From Tunturibacter gelidoferens (GTDB lineage Bacteria > Acidobacteriota > Terriglobia > Terriglobales > Acidobacteriaceae): a stretch of DNA of 64,000 nucleotides. The notes beneath the pieces are model-generated. The model searched no databases, was not told where the DNA came from, and saw only the letters and a list, made by a program, of their open reading frames with translations. The first letter of the stretch is position 1. Every line of letters begins with the position of its first letter. The DNA is taken from NCBI RefSeq assembly GCF_040358255.1, contig NZ_CP132938.1, forward strand, positions 5,208,001-5,272,000, given 5' to 3'. This document shows positions 9,484-17,368 of the stretch, piece by piece. The translations under genes were made by a program, and so were the position numbers.

Positions 9484-11175
9484 GTGCGACCCCGAGGCAG
9501 CACTGAAGAAGACGGACAACGAGCTTTCGAGAACATCCCTCTCTGGATGCTCTATCCGCTCTTCTTCGTCGCCGTCTACCTCTCACACTTTCGCCTCCTT
9601 CGCCTCCCCTACTTCTGGGACGAAGGAGGCTATTACATTCCCGCTGCGTGGGACTTCTTCCGCACCGGCACCCTCATCCCGCAGAGCACTGTCACCAACG
9701 CGCACCCTCCGTTGCCTTCGATTCTCCTGGCCGGCTGGTGGCACCTCTCCGGCTACGTCGTCAGCGGGACGCGCACGCTAGTCTGCATGGTCGCCGCAGC
9801 TGCTCTGCTTGGTGTCTTCAAACTTGCAAAGACGCTGACGACCGCGGGAGTTGCGGCGGTCACAGTCGTACTCACCGCGATCTATCCCGTCTGGTTCGCA
9901 CAGAGCACACTCGCTCACGCCGACATCTTCGCTGCCGCCTTCAGCCTCTGGGGCCTCGCCTTCTACTTCAACCGCGAAGGCGCTGCTGAGACACTGTCGA
10001 GACTCGGCTTGAATACGATCTATGCCGCGGCAATGTTTTCTCTCGCCGCTCTGTCTAAAGAAACGTCCATTGTCACACCAGCAGCGCTCGCTCTCTGGGA
10101 GATCGTGCTTCTGCAGAAAAATCGCCGTGAGCCTTTGTCACGCAGACTCCACTTCCGTTGGATCGTCGCACTACTAGCCCCGATACTGCCGCTCGCCGCC
10201 TGGTATGGATATCACTATCGCCGCACCGGCTTTGTCTTCGGGAACCCGGAGTTCCTTCGCTACAACGCCACCGCAAACCTCGACGCCTATCGCATCGTCC
10301 TCTGTCTATGGCACCGCTTCCTTCATCTCTTCGCACACATGAATATGTTCGTGCCCGTCGTATGCACGATCGCCGCGATGTTGATCCCCGTCGCTGCCAC
10401 TAACTCGCGGCCCCCCATCTCTCGCCCCGCACTGAAAGCCATCGGCGTAATCCTGCTCGCGAACTGGATCGCATTCTCCGTCCTCGGGGGCGCGCTCCTC
10501 ACTCGCTATCTGCTGCCGATGTATCCGCTCATCCTGCTCGTCTGCGTCAACACCTGGTGCCGCCGCATCCCCGAGCGATGGCCTCTCCTTGCTGCCCTGA
10601 GCGCTGCTGCATTCCTCGCCGGCATCTGGATCAACCCGCCCTACGCTTTCGCGCCTGAGGACAACCTGACCTATCGCGACTTCATCGTGCTGCATCAGCA
10701 GGCGATCCGCTTCATCGACCTGAAGTACCCTCAGGCCACGGTGCTCACGGCATGGCCCGCAGTCTCTGAGCTCAACCGCCCCGAACTCGGCTACACTAAT
10801 CACCCCATCAAGACGACTCCCATCCAGAACTTCTCCCTCGATCAGATTCAGAGGGCAGCCGCCGATCCTGGAAGTTACGATGTTGCGCTCCTCTTCTCCA
10901 CAAAATGGGCTCCCCCGGCAAACCGCGTCAACCTCGGTCGCCAGAACGAGTCCGCGGACACAAAGTACTTCGACTTCCATCGCGACCTTTCTCCGGCCGA
11001 AGTCGCGATACTCCTTCACGGCGAAGTCGTCTGGCAGGGGCACCGCAAAGGGGAGTGGGCGGCCGTCCTGCACTTCCCCCGCATCGTCGAAGCAGCGCTC
11101 CTCCCACTTCAAAAACCAGGGGATAGCTATACAGTAGGGAAAATTCACCCCCCACTGCCGATTTCACCCGAATAA
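9484..11175 (+). CDS. GT39/ArnT-like membrane glycosyltransferase
   Basis: A 563-residue polytopic membrane protein with about ten hydrophobic segments. Directly after the first helix comes LPYFWDEGGYYIPAAWDFF, the Asp/Glu-bearing periplasmic loop characteristic of dolichyl-phosphate-mannose/ArnT-type glycosyltransferases that use polyprenyl-linked sugars. The GTG at 9484 gives the longest coherent start; ATG 9547 just before the first helix is an alternative. The last 20 or so residues (QKPGDSYTVGKIHPPLPISPE) are translated from a copy of a short repeat (11103-11153) also found outside genes, so the original C-terminus may have been replaced. The acceptor is unknown. Confidence 0.8.
   Translation: MRPRGSTEEDGQRAFENIPLWMLYPLFFVAVYLSHFRLLRLPYFWDEGGYYIPAAWDFFRTGTLIPQSTVTNAHPPLPSILLAGWWHLSGYVVSGTRTLVCMVAAAALLGVFKLAKTLTTAGVAAVTVVLTAIYPVWFAQSTLAHADIFAAAFSLWGLAFYFNREGAAETLSRLGLNTIYAAAMFSLAALSKETSIVTPAALALWEIVLLQKNRREPLSRRLHFRWIVALLAPILPLAAWYGYHYRRTGFVFGNPEFLRYNATANLDAYRIVLCLWHRFLHLFAHMNMFVPVVCTIAAMLIPVAATNSRPPISRPALKAIGVILLANWIAFSVLGGALLTRYLLPMYPLILLVCVNTWCRRIPERWPLLAALSAAAFLAGIWINPPYAFAPEDNLTYRDFIVLHQQAIRFIDLKYPQATVLTAWPAVSELNRPELGYTNHPIKTTPIQNFSLDQIQRAAADPGSYDVALLFSTKWAPPANRVNLGRQNESADTKYFDFHRDLSPAEVAILLHGEVVWQGHRKGEWAAVLHFPRIVEAALLPLQKPGDSYTVGKIHPPLPISPE
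11103..11153 (-). repeat. Short interspersed repeat, copy 1 (inside a coding end)
   Basis: Read on the minus strand, it contains GGGGGTGAATTTTCCC, then TATAGCTATCCCC, matching the copy at 19334-19399. The CCCACTTCAAAAACC block at its outer edge is in the opposite relative orientation in the two copies. The copy forms the 3' end of the glycosyltransferase gene. Confidence 0.8.
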
Positions 11176-11261
11176 GGAGGAGCACGTTTCTCGGCAGCAA
11201 ACTGAACAACGCTTTGATCGTAGCCTTATGATGAACTCGGCGCATCGACTACTGCGATCAA

Positions 11262-12182
11262 ATGGCAAATCCCGAACATCTCACCAAACTGAAAGAAGGC
11301 GTAGCGGTCTGGAATCAACGTAGGAAGGAAGATCGCGATGTTGCGCCAAACCTGCGGGAGGCTGATCCTGGTGGAACGCACGCCGGTTTGCATGCTATCC
11401 CGGGACAGAAAACTCAACTAAAGGCGGAGCACATAGCCAAAAGGCAACGCCTGCACCATCTCCTCGTAATCGGTTTCTTGTTCATTGCAGTCATGCTCGT
11501 TTTTGCTCCAACACTTGAAGCACAATACGTTGACTCAGGGACGTGGTTCGGGGGCTCAATGACGGGGAAGCTTCCGCAGTCGATGAACAATCCGAAAGGT
11601 TCATGGCGGCTATGGATGGATGGACAGTTGCGGCTTGGAGACGACTCGAGCCGTTTTTCACAGGGACTGGTGCGACCGGGTTTCGGCTATTCGCTGAATC
11701 AAGCCTGGTCGCTTTGGGTTGGCTATGCCTACGTCCGCACGGACCAGCCATATGCGCTAAAACCGTCGACTGAAAACCGCATCTGGGAACAGATCAGTTG
11801 GCAGCATCTTGTCGGCAGTACGGACCTTTCGTCGCGAACGCGTCTAGAGCAACGATTCCATAGCGCCGGCAGCGGCACTGGCGTGCGTCTCCGCGAAATG
11901 GGCAAGCTGATACAACCGCTGGGTGTGAAAAAGATCTGGCTGATTGCGGTGTACGACGAAATATTCGTCAACATGAACAGCACCAACTTTGGAGCCAGGT
12001 CAGGAGCGGACAGGAATCGGGCCTTCATCGGCCCGGGCATCAACCTCAGCAGATCGATCCGCACAGAGTTGGGCTACATGAATCAATATACCTTCAACAA
12101 CAACGGTCCCGACCGGGTTGACAACATCTTCTCCGTAAATGCCTTCTGGAACTTCTCCCACAGTGCACCTCCTGAGGAGTGA
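11262..12182 (+). CDS. DUF2490 outer-membrane-like protein with a foreign N-terminus
   Basis: Residues about 85-306 look like a DUF2490 beta-barrel protein: W-x-x-G starts, RLWMDGQLRL, FGYSLNQAWSLWVGYAYVRTD, E-x-R-x-WEQISWQHL, RTRLEQRF and a final aromatic NAFWNFS strand. A signal-peptide-like segment (LLVIGFLFIAVMLVFAPTLEA, about 67-87) precedes it. In front lie some 60 residues, MANPEHLTKLKEGVAVWNQR followed by NLREAD, which match the header of pentapeptide-repeat proteins rather than DUF2490. No ATG, GTG or TTG is seen at the natural start just before the signal peptide. The gene therefore looks like an in-frame joining of two genes, and export of the product is uncertain. Confidence 0.7.
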   Translation: MANPEHLTKLKEGVAVWNQRRKEDRDVAPNLREADPGGTHAGLHAIPGQKTQLKAEHIAKRQRLHHLLVIGFLFIAVMLVFAPTLEAQYVDSGTWFGGSMTGKLPQSMNNPKGSWRLWMDGQLRLGDDSSRFSQGLVRPGFGYSLNQAWSLWVGYAYVRTDQPYALKPSTENRIWEQISWQHLVGSTDLSSRTRLEQRFHSAGSGTGVRLREMGKLIQPLGVKKIWLIAVYDEIFVNMNSTNFGARSGADRNRAFIGPGINLSRSIRTELGYMNQYTFNNNGPDRVDNIFSVNAFWNFSHSAPPEE

Positions 12183-12205
12183 GATACCGCGGAAGGGTTC
12201 CTGCA

Positions 12206-12232
12206 CAGTCAGTTCCTATTGCAGGGGGTGAA
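12206..12232 (+). repeat. Short interspersed repeat, partial copy 2
   Basis: A 27-base match to the left part of the copy at 19334 (CAGTCAGTTC, then TATTGCAGGGGGTGAA, one difference). It lies 23 bases after the stop of the DUF2490 gene. Confidence 0.75.
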
Positions 12233-12295
12233 CTGGGTTGGAACAACACTCGGAGTTATGTCACGTGGTAACGCGTGAGACGGTCGAAGAATTCT

Positions 12296-12691
12296 CTATT
12301 CCGCTGCTGGAGATTCATCGGCTGGCGCGGTAGGCTCCGATTTCAATGCTCCGCTGGCGATCTGCTCCTGCATGTATACCGCCGCCTTGAGGCGGATATA
12401 GATGTCGAAGATGATTTTTGATCTTGCTACATCTTCCAAGGTGATTGGCCTTGTGAACGTTTGTGTTTTCACCTGAATTACGGCGTTCGCACATTCCTTC
12501 AGCATCCTCATGAACTCTTCGGAAGTAGCGAAACGCGTGAATACGGCGTTGACCGATGCCTCGTAGGTTTCCGGTTTGCCGTCCCAATCTTCATAGGTCT
12601 TAAGAGCCATATCGAAGCACTCCATAAAACCAACGACTAGATTGTGTTCGAACTGAAAGAAGATGTCGTTCTTCGCCATCATGCCCAGCAT
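12296..12691 (-). CDS. Small hypothetical protein next to the AbiV-like gene
   Basis: A 131-residue, probably soluble and helical protein (VGFMECFDMALKTYEDW, FTRFATSEEFMRMLKECANAVIQ) ending in a Pro/Ala/Glu tail. I do not recognise the family. It starts 6 bases after the stop of the AbiV-like gene on the same strand, so the two probably form one transcript. Internal ATGs at 12682 and 12679 are possible starts. GC is visibly lower than in the core genes of this window, which fits an accessory, possibly defence-related pair. Confidence 0.6.
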   Translation of the reverse strand: MLGMMAKNDIFFQFEHNLVVGFMECFDMALKTYEDWDGKPETYEASVNAVFTRFATSEEFMRMLKECANAVIQVKTQTFTRPITLEDVARSKIIFDIYIRLKAAVYMQEQIASGALKSEPTAPADESPAAE

Positions 12692-12697
12692 GCTGAA

Positions 12698-13871
12698 TTA
12701 GCGGTGGTAAAACACCTGTTCCTGCTCCGATGCCTTTGCGACATAACCGAAAACTATCGGCATCTGGCGTAGCAAGTCATCTTCCTTGAGAGCCATGTGG
12801 CCCCATGAAATCCGAAGCTCCGGAACGCGTTCGATGATGACCTGGTGGTCGGTCTCAAGATCGGTGATCGTCTCATAGAAGCGAGAAGTGAAGGTGGGTA
12901 GATACCACCAAAAGAAACCGCTCGTAGAGATGTTCAGAGCAGACACGAAGATCATGACACTCTGCATGCCCATGCCCCACAAATTCCCCATCAGGATGTT
13001 TTTTGCCAATTGTGAATTCGACTATCAGCTCGTTTCTGTCCGAAGTGTGAATCAGCTTGATCTTGTCGATGTCTTTATTCCAGCCTGTGAGCTGGTTGGG
13101 CCGGATTGAGTGCGACCACGACTTAAGCCGGATACGTAGCTTCCACTTGTCGGTGTATTTCTCCTCTCCTTCGGGTCGCTGACGTTGCATTTCGATCTGT
13201 GCCTGCTCCATTGCCTTGCGAGCCTGCTCCTCGAACAGCTCACGCAGCCAGCGTATCCAACCCGTGCGGTTATCCTGCAGCTCGATCTGCTTTTCAATGC
13301 TCTGCTTCGAGAAAATGAACGGCTTCATCTCCGGGTTCCGCGTTGCTAAGAAGAACCACTGCATGTCAGACCGTTCCTGCTCATCCAGGTCCCGGTATCG
13401 CTTCGCTTTTTCCATCTCCAGACGCGATTCTGTCAGCCTAACGAGGCGGCCAGCACGTTCTTCGGTGATTTCATCCTGGGCGTTCGGATATGCGGGATCG
13501 AAGTAGAGCGTCTGCAATCTGGTCTCGTGAATACCCTTGGCTAACTCCATATGTTTTGGGATCGTCCGCCAATCGGCCTCGATTCCGAAAGCCGGTAGCC
13601 AGATAGCCCAGAACAGCTTTCGTTCGTGGTCCTCCATCCATTTGCTGAGACGCGAATCTTCCTGTTCTGGCTCGTCTTTCGGGTCCACCGACTCGATGAA
13701 GATCAATCCGGCTTTGCCAATCTCTTCCATGGCGAGCGCGGCGAGGTGGTAGGCGACATGGTACTGCCCCGGGGCCATCACGACCTTTGCGGAACTCAGC
13801 AGCCTCTCGGCATTCAGCAGACAGGCATTTAATATTGGTTCAATTTCTTCAATGGTTGCCATGCAGAGCAT
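12698..13871 (-). pseudogene. AbiV-family (HEPN-like) gene split by a frameshift
   Basis: The first frame (from ATG 13871 or 13862) carries the AbiV hallmark region near residues 25-60: SSAKVVMAPGQYHVAYHLAALAMEEIGKAG. It is followed by a DHERKLFW helix and a long helical body with an RWLRELFEEQARKAMEQAQ stretch. AbiV proteins act in abortive phage infection (established for lactococcal AbiV). Around 13005-13010 the minus strand has a run of six A (GGCAAAAAAC). The first frame continues past it only into unlikely sequence (HGHAECHDLRVC), whereas the +1 frame gives a coherent helical tail of about 100 residues to 12698. One A fewer would join them. Decay, phase variation or sequence error are all possible. 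Confidence 0.65.
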
Positions 13872-14218
13872 TGTAGAGCGGCTGGGCGGATGAGCTTTTC
13901 TTCCACTTGCCGATCATTTTGCTCCCAATTCGCTGTCTCGATCTGGAAAGAGTTTTGAACATGAAGCCAAAGGAGGACACGCCGTCTTTCTAATCTGCAG
14001 AGCGATCTCACACAATGATGGCGCACTCCGCCCGTGCTTATGTCTTCGGGCAATTCGGTAGTCCATACCTGTTCGACGCGCGACGCTTCAGCGAATTGCA
14101 GCCGCGCTCACGCAATTGCCATAGTGATTGGTCTCAAATGTTGGGGGGCGGACTGCTCCAACGTGGGGTCGAATCTGTCGACTAACAAGGGCACTCTCTA
14201 CAGCTCATATATATCTAA
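13872..14218. other. Intergenic region, no gene seen
   Basis: This stretch lies between the starts of the AbiV-like gene and the end of the epoxide hydrolase gene, both on the minus strand. Short frames exist on both strands, but their translations are Arg/Cys-rich and unconvincing. It should hold the promoter of the AbiV-like pair; I could not place one with confidence. Confidence 0.45.
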
Positions 14219-15481
14219 TTACTTCTGATCAAGCTTTGCAAAAAACTTCCGTATGTCGGCAACCAAGAGATCGGGCTGTTCCAGAGCCGCGAAGTGTCCG
14301 CCCTTCGGCATACAAGTTTTTTGTACTATGTTGTAAGTCTGGGTAATCCAGCTAAACGGCGGGACAGCCACTTCCTTAGGAAAATCCGCATACCCCACAG
14401 GAGTCTCCAGGTGTGGTGTTGGCACGATTTCCTCAATAGTGAGCCGATTCTCACGATAGATTCGCATAGCGGAGCCGATCGTGCCGGTTACCCAATAGAG
14501 CGTAACATCGGTTAAAAATGTGTCGCGATCCACAGCCGTAAGGAAATCGCCGTTGTTGTCCGTAAGCAGTTGAAATTTGCCAATCATCCAGGCCAGCCAC
14601 CCCACTGCGGAGTCAGTAAGGGCGTAGGCAAGAGTCTGCGGTTCACTGGCTTGGAGGAAAAAGAAGCTGCTCTCTTCCCGGTCAAAGTAGGAATACCGTT
14701 TCCGCTCCGCATCGCTCATTTTCGCAACGGCTTCCTGGTTCCGCGGCGGCACGTAGATGAGGTTCAGATGCAACCCGATCACGTGTGTTGGCGCCTGGTA
14801 AGCCATGTCCTGGGCTATTGCCGAACCCCAGTCACCACCTTGTACGCCGTACTTGGAGTAACCCAAACGGTCCATCAGAACAACTAGAGCCGTTGCCATA
14901 CGCTGCGGGCCCCAGCCACGGGCTGTAGTAGGTCCGGAATATCCAAAACCAGGAAGCGAAGGAATGATTACATCAAATGCCGGGCTGTTTTTGTCTTTGG
15001 GCCGGGTGAGCGGCCCAACGAGCTTCTCAAACTCCAAAATCGAGCCGGGCCATCCGTGAATCAGCATCAACGGTATGGCGCCGGGGCGAGGAGATCGCTG
15101 ATGAATAAAGTAAATCTGCTGCCCATCAATTTTCGTTGTGAACTGGTCAAGCTGGTTGATCTTCGCTTCTTGCGCACGCCAGTCGTAACCGTTCTGCCAA
15201 TAGTCCGCAAGTTCCCGAACCTTCTTGATGTCGGCGCCGTACTCCCAGGTCGTCCCCGGAAGTTGATCGGGCCATTTGGCATCTGCTAAACGGCGTTTAA
15301 GATCATTTAGAACACTGTCGGGAACATGCATTTTGAATGGCCGGATTGGAACAGGTTCAAGCTTCTTAGTCGCTTGAATCTGTCCGAGTGCAATTGCGGA
15401 GTGTAAAAGCAACGCGACCAGAAGTAACCTCTCAACCTGCCAGCCTGTCCTTTTCGCTTTCTCGAATCCAGTTTTCATCAT
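14219..15481 (-). CDS. Epoxide hydrolase family protein, exported
   Basis: A 420-residue alpha/beta-hydrolase with the epoxide-hydrolase N-terminal domain (PIRPFKMHVPDSVLNDLKRRLADAKWP onwards). The oxyanion-hole HGWPGS and the nucleophile elbow GGDWGS supply the Asp that attacks the epoxide. GGHFAALEQP near the C-terminus supplies the catalytic His, and Tyr residues in the cap are plausible. The N-terminus is a signal-peptide-like segment (LLLVALLLHSAIALGQ), so the enzyme is probably periplasmic. The substrate is unknown. A 22-base palindrome lies 69 bp upstream and may be an operator. No regulator gene is adjacent. Confidence 0.88.
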   Translation of the reverse strand: MMKTGFEKAKRTGWQVERLLLVALLLHSAIALGQIQATKKLEPVPIRPFKMHVPDSVLNDLKRRLADAKWPDQLPGTTWEYGADIKKVRELADYWQNGYDWRAQEAKINQLDQFTTKIDGQQIYFIHQRSPRPGAIPLMLIHGWPGSILEFEKLVGPLTRPKDKNSPAFDVIIPSLPGFGYSGPTTARGWGPQRMATALVVLMDRLGYSKYGVQGGDWGSAIAQDMAYQAPTHVIGLHLNLIYVPPRNQEAVAKMSDAERKRYSYFDREESSFFFLQASEPQTLAYALTDSAVGWLAWMIGKFQLLTDNNGDFLTAVDRDTFLTDVTLYWVTGTIGSAMRIYRENRLTIEEIVPTPHLETPVGYADFPKEVAVPPFSWITQTYNIVQKTCMPKGGHFAALEQPDLLVADIRKFFAKLDQK

Positions 15482-15549
15482 GCTCTTGCTTCACTCAATG
15501 ATTCCGAGGTTGCCCTCAAATGGCCATCCTTATATCTGATCCGGCGTTC

Positions 15550-15571
15550 CTCGACAACAGCTGTTGACGAG
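15550..15571. promoter_or_regulatory. Palindromic operator candidate upstream of the epoxide hydrolase
   Basis: CTCGACAACAGCTGTTGACGAG: a perfect 12-base core (CAACAGCTGTTG) with CTCG/CGAG outer arms separated by single A/A mismatches. Its size and position, just upstream of the epoxide hydrolase start on the minus strand, fit a dimeric repressor such as a TetR-type protein. This is inference only. Confidence 0.4.
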
Positions 15572-15653
15572 CGTTCGCCGACATCTGCGGTGCGCTCATT
15601 GAAAGCCGTGAGGCGTGCCGTTTGACACGTCTCACGGGCTCGTGTTCCCACCC

Positions 15654-15715
15654 CTGCGTTCCGTCGCGTCTGGGTAAACCTGGGAGAGTTCAGACACATA
15701 CGCGACGGAACGCAG
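15654..15715. repeat. Perfect 16-bp inverted repeat with 30-base loop
   Basis: CTGCGTTCCGTCGCGT at 15654-15669 is the exact reverse complement of 15700-15715. Inside the loop, GTCTG and CAGAC can extend the pairing. It ends 4 bases before the stop of the HAF-repeat gene on the minus strand. There is no T tract, so it may be an mRNA-end stabiliser or a mobile-element relic rather than an intrinsic terminator. Confidence 0.75.
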
Positions 15716-15719
15716 ACCT

Positions 15720-17003
15720 TTATCGCTGGAGTCGGGCAGGTCCGAATCTCTTAGAGGAGTGATTGCAAGCATTCGCGCGTAAAGCCAAAGGCGGGTGTGT
15801 ACGTGCGTAGTCTGCCATCGAGGCGCCGATGCGTATGTCTGCCGGTGTCAAAAGGAAGGCATGAATTTCGCCCTTATGGGGGCCGTTTTGCACCGTTGCC
15901 ATGCCTGAGATTTGTCCGAACTCATTGATATTGCTAGCTGCGATTATAAGGAGGTTGGAATCGTCGGGAATTACCGTATTAAGGTCGGTGATCACATCGT
16001 CCTGCCAGATGAAGCCGTGGGACCAGTCGCCATTCGAGTCAAAAGTGCTTCCCACCACCTGACCCCGGTTGTTGATGCCGGTGGCAAAGGCGGCAGAATC
16101 TCCCGGCAGAAGTTTGAGGCTTTTGACTTCGCCATCTGCGCCCTGCGGCCAAAATGCGGCAAAGTAGCCTGCAGCACTGCCGATTTGCCCGACGATCTGA
16201 CCGCTGTTGTTGATGGCGTATGCGGAACTGAAAACTCCGTAATCCTTAAGCGGGAAGACAGTCTTGTCTTTCCACACTACGGCGTGAGCCTCGGTGCAGT
16301 TTCCTGAGTAGCCCACGGCGTGGCCTCGTTCATTAATCCCGTTCGCAAAACCGTCTTTATCGCTTCTACTTGCCAGAGGAAGAGCTTTGACGTTGCCTCT
16401 TTCCCACAACGCCGGCAAGATAATTCGATTGTTCGTCACGGTGTCTCCGCATGTGGAGTCCAGGGCACCGTCTTCGGCAAATCCGACGATTTGTTCGCGG
16501 TTATTGATGGCGTTGGCCCACCCATTAATTCCGCCGAGCGTGGGAAGAGCACTCATGTGGCCTTCTCGCCAAAGAAACGGAACGCACTCAAGATGTGTGC
16601 CAAAGCCGCAAAGGTCTTCGCCGTTCGGATCCGGCACAGCTGTTTCGGAGAAACCAACGGCTTCCCCGAGGTCGTTGATCCCGCCATAGTCAGTCCAACT
16701 GTTGGCGTCGGGTTTTCCAAGCGTGCCCAGGTCGATGTTGAATCCGTAGATGCTGATCACGGCGCGGCCGCTTGCAATTGTCGTAGACGTACTTGTCTCA
16801 GGAGGGTTCACGATCCCATCCATGTTCTCCGCCCACCCTAGATTGTTGAGGCCCATGACCATCGCGAAGTTGTTCGTATTCTTGTTATTGCCCAAGTCGG
16901 TCATTCTGTAGCTCTGTTGAGCGAATGCATTGCTGAAGCAAGCCAATGCAATCGTTGTCACCCACAGCGTCCGGAATTTCAGCAACTGTATAAGCATGTT
17001 CAT
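15720..17003 (-). CDS. Secreted HAF-repeat protein
   Basis: A 427-residue protein with a signal peptide (TLWVTTIALACFSNAFA, about 12-28) followed by serial HAF-type repeats of about 50 residues: G-x-N-x-x-G-x-x-V-G-x-S/T alternating with A-x-x-W and L-x-x-LG. Clear units include GINDLGEAVGFSE, AINNREQIVGFAE, GINERGHAVGYSG, AINNSGQIVGQIG and GINNRGQVVGSTF. HAF repeats mark extracellular proteins of unknown function. The C-terminus has no sorting signal that I recognise. The ATG is preceded by GAGGAGAT. It is the last gene before the LytS/LytTR pair, which is divergent. Confidence 0.85.
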   Translation of the reverse strand: MNMLIQLLKFRTLWVTTIALACFSNAFAQQSYRMTDLGNNKNTNNFAMVMGLNNLGWAENMDGIVNPPETSTSTTIASGRAVISIYGFNIDLGTLGKPDANSWTDYGGINDLGEAVGFSETAVPDPNGEDLCGFGTHLECVPFLWREGHMSALPTLGGINGWANAINNREQIVGFAEDGALDSTCGDTVTNNRIILPALWERGNVKALPLASRSDKDGFANGINERGHAVGYSGNCTEAHAVVWKDKTVFPLKDYGVFSSAYAINNSGQIVGQIGSAAGYFAAFWPQGADGEVKSLKLLPGDSAAFATGINNRGQVVGSTFDSNGDWSHGFIWQDDVITDLNTVIPDDSNLLIIAASNINEFGQISGMATVQNGPHKGEIHAFLLTPADIRIGASMADYARTHPPLALRANACNHSSKRFGPARLQR

Positions 17004-17368
17004 ATCTCCTCTTTTCCGCCAGTAAAGTTGTGTTGCCGAGATGATTGGTGTATTACGTCAGGTACCAGTCGGCGCTCTGACAGTTAGCGTGCTATTGACA
17101 GCAGAATTGGCTCACAACTTCACGGATTCCTGTTGAGTGAGAAGTGCATGTGGTGTTCCACGTTCAGAACGATTACGTGAGACTACAGGCCCAGCTCTTC
17201 AGAGTCCGAAAACGACTGGCGAACTAACAGCCTCGTTCAAATTGTGTTCAGAGCCTAGCTCAATGAAGTTGATAAGCCAGGCCTAATCTGCTCGGCGATT
17301 GAGAAATGCGATGAGCCGAGGGTTTCGTGCGTCAGGCCGTGGAATGCCGATCCACACTTTTAGCTAAA
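17004..17368. other. Divergent intergenic region
   Basis: The region separates the HAF-repeat gene (minus) from the LytS-type kinase gene (plus), so it must hold promoters for both. A TTGACA occurs at 17095-17100 on the plus strand, but no good -10 follows at the right distance. No gene or repeat was recognised. Confidence 0.4.

Noticed and set aside
13829..14053. Minus-strand frame overlapping the AbiV start
   Set aside because: Arg/Cys-rich translation and overlap with the AbiV-like N-terminus make it a chance frame.
15478..15699. Minus-strand frame of 73 codons upstream of the epoxide hydrolase
   Set aside because: Arg/Thr-rich composition without family signs; it covers the inverted repeat and operator-like palindrome, which explain the sequence better.
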